Positions 17,904 through 23,241 of a stretch of DNA of 27,621 nucleotides are shown piece by piece. The stretch spans positions 1 to 27,621 of the forward strand of contig JAEDLI010000021.1 in assembly GCA_016295375.1 (NCBI GenBank), written 5' to 3'. A model generated the notes under the pieces. That model searched no databases. It had not been told where the DNA came from and saw only the letters and a list, made by a program, of their open reading frames with translations. Both the position numbers and the translations under genes were made by a program. Position 1 is the first letter of the stretch. Every line of letters starts with the position of its first letter. This DNA is from Fibrobacter sp. GTDB taxonomy: Bacteria; Fibrobacterota; Fibrobacteria; Fibrobacterales; Fibrobacteraceae.

Positions 17904-18878
17904 ATGGAAACTCTCTTAATCATCGGAATCATCGTCGCGGCCATTGCCGTTATCATCTTGCTCGCCTTTATTGGCAAGTTCTTCAGCCTCTGGCTCCAGG
18001 CCTTGTTCTCCAAGGCAAACGTGAGCATTTTCCAGCTTATCGGTATGCGGCTCCGTAAGGTGCCGCCCCAGGTGATTGTGGAAGCCCGCATTTTGAGTTG
18101 CAAGGCAGGCCTCCCGGTCGATACGAACCTGCTGGAAGCCCACTACCTTAGCCGCGGTAACGTGCTCCGGGTGATCCAGGCCCTCATTGCCGCCAACAAG
18201 GCAAACATCAAGCTGGACTTCAAGGAAGCCGCCGCCATCGACCTGGCCGGCCGTAACGTGCTGGAAGCCGTGCAGATGTCCGTGAACCCGAAGGTGATTA
18301 CCACCCCGAAGGTTTCCGCAGTGGCTCTCGACGGCATCCAGCTGCATGCCATTACCCGTATTACCGTGCGTGCCAGCATCCAGAAGCTGGTGGGTGGCGC
18401 CGGCGAAGAGACGGTTATCGCCCGCGTTGGCGAAGGCATCGTGTCTTCCATCGGTTCTGCGATAAGCCACAAGGAAGTGCTGGAAAACCCGAACATGATT
18501 TCCAAGAAGGTGCTGGCCTCCGGACTAGATGCAGGGACCGCTTTCGAAATTCTCTCCATCGACATCGCCGACGTGGACGTGGGCCAGAACATCGGCGCCA
18601 TCCTCGAGACCGACCGTGCCGAGGCCGACAAGAAGATTGCACAGGCCAAGGCCGAAGAGCGCCGTGCCATGGCATACGCCGCCGAACAGGAAATGAAGGC
18701 CAAGGTTATGGAAATGAAGGCTAAGCTGGTGGAAGCCGAAGCCCAGATCCCCATGGCCATGGCAACCGCACTCCGCGACGGCAAGCTGGGCGTGATGGAC
18801 TACTACAACCTGAAGAACATCGAAGCCGACACCCAGATGAGGAAGGAAATCGGGGCTGGCGGCGAAGCCGCCAAGTAG
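17904..18878 (+). CDS. floA: FloA: flotillin-like membrane-organising protein
   Basis: 324 residues, the usual size of bacterial FloA (UPF0365). The N-terminal hydrophobic segment (LLIIGIIVAAIAVIILLAFIG, split here as LLIIGIIVAAIAV and IILLAFIG, residues 4-24) anchors it in the inner membrane. The family block continues with RLRKVPPQVIVEARI, then GLPVDTNLLEAHYLSRGNV, LDFKEAAAIDLAGRNVLEAV and ITRITVRASIQKLVGGAGEE. The C-terminal Ala/Glu-rich coiled coil (AEADKKIAQAKAEERRAMAY and on) drives oligomerisation in homologues and ends with MDYYNLKNIEADTQMRK. GGAG at 17893-17896 stands 7 nt before the ATG. It follows the NfeD-type protease, its standard partner in functional membrane microdomains. The open frame and conserved motifs show no damage. 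Confidence 0.95.
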   Translation: METLLIIGIIVAAIAVIILLAFIGKFFSLWLQALFSKANVSIFQLIGMRLRKVPPQVIVEARILSCKAGLPVDTNLLEAHYLSRGNVLRVIQALIAANKANIKLDFKEAAAIDLAGRNVLEAVQMSVNPKVITTPKVSAVALDGIQLHAITRITVRASIQKLVGGAGEETVIARVGEGIVSSIGSAISHKEVLENPNMISKKVLASGLDAGTAFEILSIDIADVDVGQNIGAILETDRAEADKKIAQAKAEERRAMAYAAEQEMKAKVMEMKAKLVEAEAQIPMAMATALRDGKLGVMDYYNLKNIEADTQMRKEIGAGGEAAK

Positions 18879-18879
18879 T

Positions 18880-18894
18880 CATGAGTTATGAGTG
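18880..18894. repeat. Left heptamer array of an inverted repeat
   Basis: Two heptamers, CATGAGT and TATGAGT, plus one G. AGTTATGAGTG (18884-18894) is perfectly inverted at 19094-19104 (CACTCATAACT), bracketing the truncated four-helix-bundle gene. Confidence 0.7.
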
Positions 18895-19106
18895 AAGAGG
18901 AAGGTTGTGGAAGGCGAACAAATAAAGATTTTGCACATTTCATCCAAATGGCAATAGGCTCATCATCTGAAGTAGAATACCAGCTCATTTTGGCCAAAGA
19001 TTTAAAATATATAACCGAGGAGACTTGGAAATCACTAAGCAAGAACATCACCGCAATCAGAAAAATGATGCTTTCTTTTAACAAAAAACTCAACACTCAT
19101 AACTGA
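18888..19106 (+). pseudogene. N-terminally truncated four-helix-bundle (23S rRNA IVP-type) protein
   Basis: A 72-codon frame whose sequence EGCGRRTNKDFAHFIQMA, then IGSSSEVEYQLILAKDLKYI, matches the second half of the four-helix-bundle family also known as S23 or 23S rRNA intervening-sequence protein. Full-length members have about 115-120 residues, with an N-terminal half ending in a SIPxNIAEG-type motif. Here everything before EG is missing, and an in-frame TGA lies two codons before the ATG, so it is a remnant. It sits between floA and the next gene, and its ends are inverted heptamer arrays. The ATG falls within the left repeat arm and there is no good ribosome-binding site, so expression is doubtful. 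The role of chromosomal stand-alone members is not known. Confidence 0.75.
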
Positions 19107-19115
19107 CAACTGATA
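19094..19115. repeat. Right heptamer array of an inverted repeat
   Basis: ACTCATA, ACTGACA and ACTGATA occur in tandem (19095-19115), followed by a degenerate ACTATTA that runs into the next ATG at 19122. In the opposite sense they read TATGAGT-like, matching the left array at 18880-18894. Confidence 0.7.
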
Positions 19116-19121
19116 ACTATT

Positions 19122-19970
19122 ATGGAAGGACTACTCATCCTCATAGGCATCTGGGTTCTGGATGTCGTCATCAAGAAGGTTGCAGCCAGCAGAAACAAGC
19201 GGCAACAGCAGCCGACCCCGTACCAGCCGGAAGATGACGACAGCTACGAGTCCCAAGACGAAACGCAGGAGCAACACACCCCGCGTTCCCTGCAGGATTT
19301 AATCCGGCAGTTCGAAGACGCCCAGAGGCAGGCGACTCAAGGCAATATTGAGCCCCCTACACCGCCTGTGGAGAAATCAAGTTCTGATAAACGGCTTGCA
19401 CTTCGAGAAAAAATCAGACAGGCAAAAGAGTTTAACATCAAAGATATTGCCGAAATCATCATAGAAGAGGATTGCATAGACGCCGAATTCATCAAGGAAA
19501 TCTTCCAATATGACACAGACATTGTATTTAAAGACGAAGAAAAGATTCTGCAATGGCTTCAGGAGCACCGCATCATCGGTCGCGAAATGGACGGTCAATA
19601 CGATGTACTGGTCCATGACATCGAAGAACTGGACAACTTGCTCAACCGAGAACAACGCACCGCCCAGGAACAGGAAGACGCCCGAAAGAACGAAATCGAT
19701 GCCGCACAAGAAGATGCCCGTCGTCAGGAACTTGAACGCCAGCAGAAACTGAACGCCCTTGAAGAACGGGCCAAGTCCGCCCGGGAATCTGCCGCTGCGT
19801 TTACAAGCGAAGGTTATGCGGACTCCACAGGCGACAGCGAAACCGCCCAAATGCTCCGCAAGCCCGCCGTATCCACAAGGGACATCGCCGATGTGCGCAA
19901 GGGATTCATCTGGGCAAAAGTCCTGGACGAGCCCCGCTTCAAGCGCCGCTGGAGCGCACAATATAGGTAA
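19122..19970 (+). CDS. Membrane-anchored coiled-coil protein of unknown function
   Basis: 282 residues and no family I recognise. The N-terminus MEGLLILIGIWVLDVVIKKV is a single membrane anchor, followed by a Gln/Pro/Asp-rich linker to about residue 55. A helical middle section (about 85-165) includes IKDIAEIIIEEDCIDAEFIK. A Glu/Gln/Arg/Ala-rich coiled coil (about 168-228) follows. The C-terminus is a conserved-looking short motif, VSTRDIADVRKGFIWAKVLD, then EPRFKRRW, similar in style to tails of other uncharacterised anchored proteins. Only 6 nt separate its ATG from the last clear heptamer (19109-19115), with no ribosome-binding sequence, so whatever leader existed seems to have been replaced by the repeat. 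A strong terminator follows. It could be co-transcribed with nfeD-floA and act at the membrane, but this is inference. Confidence 0.75.
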   Translation: MEGLLILIGIWVLDVVIKKVAASRNKRQQQPTPYQPEDDDSYESQDETQEQHTPRSLQDLIRQFEDAQRQATQGNIEPPTPPVEKSSSDKRLALREKIRQAKEFNIKDIAEIIIEEDCIDAEFIKEIFQYDTDIVFKDEEKILQWLQEHRIIGREMDGQYDVLVHDIEELDNLLNREQRTAQEQEDARKNEIDAAQEDARRQELERQQKLNALEERAKSARESAAAFTSEGYADSTGDSETAQMLRKPAVSTRDIADVRKGFIWAKVLDEPRFKRRWSAQYR

Positions 19971-19990
19971 CCGTTCGCGCCAAAAGCATC

Positions 19991-20022
19991 AAAAGCCGCG
20001 CCCCTGTTGGCACGGCTTTTTC
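19991..20022. terminator. Bidirectional intrinsic terminator between convergent genes
   Basis: A perfect 8-bp stem, AAAAGCCG (19991-19998) and CGGCTTTT (20013-20020), with a 14-nt loop. The T-run on each strand serves the gene ending at 19970 and the convergent gene ending at 20039. Confidence 0.85.
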
Positions 20023-20038
20023 GTTTCTACGCTACAAC

Positions 20039-21052
20039 CTACCGCATGTCCGCAACGCAACGCACGTACAGTCCCTTGCGGACACTTTCGTCGGTGCGGT
20101 TGATGCTCCGGGCCTCACGCCTAAATTCCCAGGAGCGGCCCGTATTGCGCTTGATAGAGGTTGCAGACCAATAGTGGCCGGTATTGGTCCCGTCGCAATA
20201 CTGGTCCCAGTCCTTGCAGCCACCCACGCCCATGCTGTTCCAGTCCCACTGGGAGCGTTCCTTCTGGAAATCCCGCCATTCGCCGTCGTCGGGCAGGTGC
20301 CAACCCTTGGGACAGGCCTTCTTGGCCTCGTCGTGGGTATAGAACCGTCCGTATTTCTTGCACAGTTCCATGTCTTCTAGCAGGCACTGGGTCTTGGCGT
20401 CCGTCAGCCCGTAGCGGATATTCTGCACCATCCAAATCTTGTCGCCCACGATTTTCACCTTGTACTGTCTTTCGTCGCGGGTATCCGTCATGAGCATGTC
20501 GTCTTTGGAGATGTTCTTTTCGGCAAGCAGGTCCCGCTCCCCAACGCAGCGCACGGCCACCACAGCTTCCTTGGGCAGGTTCACCTTCTGGAAACTCCCG
20601 CGTTTCAGGTCCAGCATCAGCGCCTGTATGCCCGACTTTCCGGCATCCCCCGCTATGGCGAAGTAGGCCGCATCTTTCCCCTGGACCTTCGGGTTCTTTT
20701 TGGACATGTCGTAATAGCCACGGGTGTTCCCAGCAAAAGCCTTGGCATTCTGTTTTTTACGGGACCCCATGAACTTGTCTTCGGCAAAGTCATTCCATTC
20801 CTTCAAATCCGGGAGATGAGTCCCTGCGGGGCAAAGCCCGGACCAGGATTCCTTCTTGTAGAAACTGACCTTCGCCCGGTCCTTAAAATCGGGCTTGCCG
20901 TCTAAAGAAACATTGCTCGTAAACCAGTTGAGCTTTCCGGAGGGCATCATCTTGTAGGTGCGTCCATCGCGGCTGTCCTTGACCGAAGTGGCACAGGCAA
21001 AAGCAACAGAAAAAGCCACTAAAACGGAAAGGCGAACCCAAATTCTCATCAT
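20039..21052 (-). CDS. Secreted protein with two Fibrobacter major paralogous domains
   Basis: 337 residues from the ATG at 21052, chosen over a GTG six codons upstream because the ATG-ATG pair is preceded by a short purine-rich GAGG. A signal peptide ends near VAFACA-TS. Domain 1 (about 22-170) starts DSRDGRTYKMMPSGKLNWF and includes GLCPAGTHLPDLKEWNDF. Domain 2 (about 180-337) starts DTRDERQYKVKIVGDKIWM, then VQNI, CKKYGRFYTHDEAKKACPKG, WHLPDDGEW, HYWSAT and YVRCVAD, and is a textbook copy of the paralogous domain that is greatly expanded in Fibrobacter succinogenes (TIGR02145-type). Domain 1 lacks the YGRxYT part and is divergent. The domain probably adopts a lectin-like or formylglycine-enzyme-related fold; the ligand is unknown. 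The protein is likely at the cell surface. Confidence 0.85.
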   Translation of the reverse strand: MMRIWVRLSVLVAFSVAFACATSVKDSRDGRTYKMMPSGKLNWFTSNVSLDGKPDFKDRAKVSFYKKESWSGLCPAGTHLPDLKEWNDFAEDKFMGSRKKQNAKAFAGNTRGYYDMSKKNPKVQGKDAAYFAIAGDAGKSGIQALMLDLKRGSFQKVNLPKEAVVAVRCVGERDLLAEKNISKDDMLMTDTRDERQYKVKIVGDKIWMVQNIRYGLTDAKTQCLLEDMELCKKYGRFYTHDEAKKACPKGWHLPDDGEWRDFQKERSQWDWNSMGVGGCKDWDQYCDGTNTGHYWSATSIKRNTGRSWEFRREARSINRTDESVRKGLYVRCVADMR

Positions 21053-21075
21053 AAACAACCTCAATTCCACCTACA

Positions 21076-21081
21076 AATATA
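21076..21081 (-). promoter_or_regulatory. -10 element for the paralogous-domain gene
   Basis: On the minus strand TATATT lies 23 nt before the ATG at 21052 within a TATATATT run. It fits a leader of about 15 nt. If the upstream GTG at 21070 were used instead, it would be only 5 nt from this element. Confidence 0.45.
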
Positions 21082-21117
21082 TATCCCGAATTAAAAAACG
21101 AAACTTACAATAAAATG

Positions 21118-21960
21118 TTATATGCGGATTGTAAGGCCTGCCGCCCCAGGGTACACCCAAAGGGAAAACCTTTCATCCCGTTTTTTGTGGATTTCGATTA
21201 CCGCAAGGCTCACACCAGAACCCACCAGGGCCCCCACCACCACATCCGTCAGGTAGTGCTTGCCCGCCGCTATCCGCAAAACTCCTTCCAGGGCCGCCGC
21301 CGAAAGCGCCCCTGCCCACACCACGCCCCTAAAGGGCGACTGGGGGTACATTTCGCTGAACCACTCCCCGGTAAACACCGCCACCGTAAAGGCCGCCGAA
21401 GCGTGGCCGCTATAAAAGCTCCCGTAGGCCTCGGCATCCGCCTTTTCGGCCCGTTCCACCGACTTGCGGCTGCCGGAGCCGTAACCGTCCTTGGCATAGA
21501 CATAGGGCCTGGGCCAGAATTCCATGGAACGGACCATCAGGTTTATGCCCGACTGGAGGGCAAGCGCCTGGGCAAACATCAGGGTAAAACCGGCGGCATC
21601 CTGCCCGGAGGCATCCCCCACCCCGTAAGAATACCCCGCGAGAGCCAAGGGCGCCACCCCCAAAGCAGCCGCCCACTTGCTAACCTTATCGGCAAGCTCG
21701 CTGTATCGCCCCGCCAGGGGCCTGTCCCAGGGGGCAAGCTCCGAAACCGAACGGTAGTCCCCCGGCTCGGGCTTTTCCATCTGGGTATAGCGGTAATTGC
21801 CAAAGAAGGCCGTGAACGCAGACAAGAAAGTGACCGGCATGTCCTTAGACCAGGAGACATCGTAGTGGGCCACTTCCGGCGCAGGCGTTCCCGCCGCCCA
21901 CACCATCAAGGGCAAGGCCACCAGACTCAAAAAAAACTTTTTCCACCGCAAAGCGTTCAC
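21118..21960 (-). CDS. PAP2-family membrane phosphatase
   Basis: 280 residues, starting at GTG (21960); no in-frame ATG fits the N-terminal signal/anchor MNALRWKKFFLSLVALPLMV. PAP2 phosphatases remove phosphate from lipid phosphates such as phosphatidic acid, undecaprenyl or phosphatidylglycerol phosphate on the outer face of the inner membrane. The three family motifs are present: motif 1 reads RSMEFWPRP (K replaced by R in KX6RP), motif 2 YSGHAS instead of PSGH, and motif 3 LRIAAGKHYLTD (R-X5-H-X3-D). The catalytic His residues and the Asp are intact. Several hydrophobic segments, including LGVAPLALAGYSYG and VVVGALVGSGVSLAVI, fit a membrane enzyme. The substrate cannot be told from sequence. 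Its promoter is shared, back to back, with the ArsR-methyltransferase gene. Confidence 0.85.
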   Translation of the reverse strand: MNALRWKKFFLSLVALPLMVWAAGTPAPEVAHYDVSWSKDMPVTFLSAFTAFFGNYRYTQMEKPEPGDYRSVSELAPWDRPLAGRYSELADKVSKWAAALGVAPLALAGYSYGVGDASGQDAAGFTLMFAQALALQSGINLMVRSMEFWPRPYVYAKDGYGSGSRKSVERAEKADAEAYGSFYSGHASAAFTVAVFTGEWFSEMYPQSPFRGVVWAGALSAAALEGVLRIAAGKHYLTDVVVGALVGSGVSLAVIEIHKKRDERFSLWVYPGAAGLTIRI

Positions 21961-21976
21961 ACCCCCAAACTAAAAA

Positions 21977-21984
21977 ATTATATT
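21977..21984. promoter_or_regulatory. Overlapping divergent -10 elements in a 30-bp intergenic space
   Basis: Minus strand: TATAAT at 21982-21977, 16 nt before the GTG at 21960. Plus strand: TATATT at 21979-21984, followed by GGAGGT and the ATG at 21991. The two elements share four bases, so polymerase could hardly serve both genes at once. Any -35 element must lie in the coding region of the opposite gene. The ArsR-type product may bind here and control both. Confidence 0.5.
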
Positions 21985-21990
21985 GGAGGT

Positions 21991-22938
21991 ATGCCGAGCA
22001 AGAACATTACCCGCGAGCCCATTACGCCCTCCATCGAGCTGTTCAACGCCATTTCCGACGAGATGCGCCTGAAAATCCTGATGCTCCTGGACCAGGCCGA
22101 ATTTACCGTCAACGAAATCAAGGATATCCTGGATATCCACCAGAGCAACGCCAGCCGACACCTTTCCAAGCTTTCGGCCTGCAAGCTCCTGAAAGACCGC
22201 CGCGACGGCATCAAGGCCTACTACGGGCTCAGCGAAGAGCTCCTGCTTTCGAGTCGAGTCCTTTCGGTCATCCGGGAGGCCTACGAAGACCTGCAAGACA
22301 AGGACATCATCCAGTGCCGCGCAGAGCAGGTTCTGCAAGACCGCACCGACAAGACCAAGGGCCAGATCCACAAGCTGGACCAGGCCGGCGGCAGCCTCAA
22401 GGCCCAAATCAGCCTGTTCAGCAAGCTCATGATGCCCTTCGAAAAGGCGGTAGATATCGGCTGCGGCGAAGGGGGCGACCTCTCGCTGATGCTTGCGAAC
22501 CGCTGCCAGAACGTATTCTCCTTGGATTATGACCCCAAGGTCATCAGCGGGCTCCAGAGAATCCTCAAGAAAAAGGGCATCGCAAATGTCACCCCGAAAG
22601 TGGCGGACATGCTCTCTACCGGGCTTCCGGACAATTTTGCCGACCTAGTACTCATGAGCCAGGTGCTCCACCACGCCCAGGACCCGCGCCTCGCCCTCAA
22701 GGAGGCCATCCGTATTCTGAAACCTGGCGGAACACTCGCCCTACTGGACCTGGCCCAGCACAAAGAAGAATCCTTCCGTGAAACCCACGGTCACATCTGG
22801 CTTGGTTTCGACCGCGCCCAGCTGGAATTTTTCGTGAAGGAATTCAACTGCAAGATTGTCGAAAGCGAAATTATCCCCAGCGAGAACCAGGTAGACAAGA
22901 AACTCCCCGTCATCTGCATGATTTTGACCAAAGAGTAG
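21991..22938 (+). CDS. ArsR-type HTH regulator fused to a SAM-dependent methyltransferase
   Basis: 315 residues from the ATG at 21991 with GGAGGT directly upstream (21985-21990); the longer open frame to the left is the antisense of the PAP2 gene. The N-terminal winged helix (about 12-90) has LFNAISDEMRLKILMLL, then the recognition part IKDILDIHQSNASRHLSKLS and DGIKAYYGLS in the wing. Few Cys residues are in the metal-sensing positions of classical ArsR/SmtB proteins. The C-terminal part (about 145-310) is a class I methyltransferase: motif I VDIGCGEGGDLSLML, then FADLVLMSQVLHHAQD and ILKPGGTLALLDL. Proteins with this two-domain layout include SahR, the S-adenosylhomocysteine-sensing regulator of methionine genes in Proteobacteria; whether this one senses SAH or SAM is not shown by the sequence. 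No methionine gene is in the window. Confidence 0.88.
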   Translation: MPSKNITREPITPSIELFNAISDEMRLKILMLLDQAEFTVNEIKDILDIHQSNASRHLSKLSACKLLKDRRDGIKAYYGLSEELLLSSRVLSVIREAYEDLQDKDIIQCRAEQVLQDRTDKTKGQIHKLDQAGGSLKAQISLFSKLMMPFEKAVDIGCGEGGDLSLMLANRCQNVFSLDYDPKVISGLQRILKKKGIANVTPKVADMLSTGLPDNFADLVLMSQVLHHAQDPRLALKEAIRILKPGGTLALLDLAQHKEESFRETHGHIWLGFDRAQLEFFVKEFNCKIVESEIIPSENQVDKKLPVICMILTKE

Positions 22939-22941
22939 CGG

Positions 22942-22962
22942 GGTTCGAGGCTCGAGGTTCGG
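22942..22962. repeat. Heptamer tandem repeat, three units
   Basis: GGTTCGA, GGCTCGA and GGTTCGG in tandem, starting 4 nt after the stop of the methyltransferase gene. The middle contains the palindrome CTCGAG. Confidence 0.6.
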
Positions 22963-22991
22963 GCATACGTGAAAAAAAATTATCCAGCCTA

Positions 22992-23020
22992 TTGCTTTTT
23001 TGAAAAAAAACAGGTAGATT
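22992..23020 (+). promoter_or_regulatory. Promoter of the 36-residue microprotein gene
   Basis: TTGCTT (22992-22997) and TAGATT (23015-23020) are separated by 17 nt. The TTGCTT hexamer also occurs at 8768 ahead of the envelope operon. Confidence 0.5.
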
Positions 23021-23043
23021 TAGAATAACGAAAGGAGAGACCC

Positions 23044-23154
23044 ATGGGAAAGGTTTTCAAAATTCTGGTGATTGTCGCCGTCTGCCTGATTTCGGCCCTC
23101 GGGATCTACGGCATCGTGCGAACCTCCCGCCTCGATGAGAACACGCCGGACTAG
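23044..23154 (+). CDS. 36-residue single-span membrane microprotein
   Basis: The ATG at 23044 is preceded by a strong ribosome-binding sequence, AAAGGAGAG (GGAG at 23034-23037, 6-nt spacing), and by a promoter-like pair. The product begins MGKVFKILVIVAVCLISALG, then IYGIVRTSRLDENTPD, and stops at TAG (23152-23154). It has a short positive N-terminus, one hydrophobic span (about residues 7-24) and an acidic tail, as in many inner-membrane microproteins. A Cys at about residue 14 is not in a good lipobox. A terminator follows at once, so it is a one-gene transcription unit. Function unknown. The gene could be missed by ORF callers with a length cutoff. Confidence 0.7.
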   Translation: MGKVFKILVIVAVCLISALGIYGIVRTSRLDENTPD

Positions 23155-23178
23155 CCATCTGCATTTTTTTGAAGTGTA

Positions 23179-23202
23179 GCCGGGACATGCGCCCGGCCTT
23201 TT
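23179..23202 (+). terminator. Intrinsic terminator of the microprotein gene
   Basis: Stem GCCGGG (23179-23184) and CCCGGC (23192-23197), 7-nt loop, followed by C and TTTT (23199-23202). The T-run is short. Confidence 0.7.
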
Positions 23203-23228
23203 GTGCATTCCGCCAGCAAGCGCTTTGC

Positions 23229-23234
23229 TATATT
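23229..23234 (+). promoter_or_regulatory. TATATT element ahead of the YfhO-like gene
   Basis: TATATT is followed by only GTCCAAC and the ATG at 23242. There is no ribosome-binding sequence in these 7 nt, so a leaderless transcript is likely. No clear -35 is seen. Confidence 0.45.
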
Positions 23235-23241
23235 GTCCAAC

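Noticed and set aside
18386..18732. Two copies of the E. coli Chi octamer GCTGGTGG (18386-18393 and 18725-18732) in floA
   Set aside because: Both arise from common Lys-Leu-Val codons (AAG CTG GTG), and the Chi sequence of this organism is unknown.
21053..21070. GTG start for the paralogous-domain protein, which would be leaderless behind TATATT
   Set aside because: It would lie only 5 nt from the -10 element and adds six residues before a standard signal peptide; the ATG pair at 21052 fits better.
21115..21990. Extension of the ArsR-methyltransferase frame by about 290 codons to the left
   Set aside because: That part is the reverse complement of the PAP2 gene. The HTH domain begins right after the ATG at 21991, which has GGAGGT upstream.
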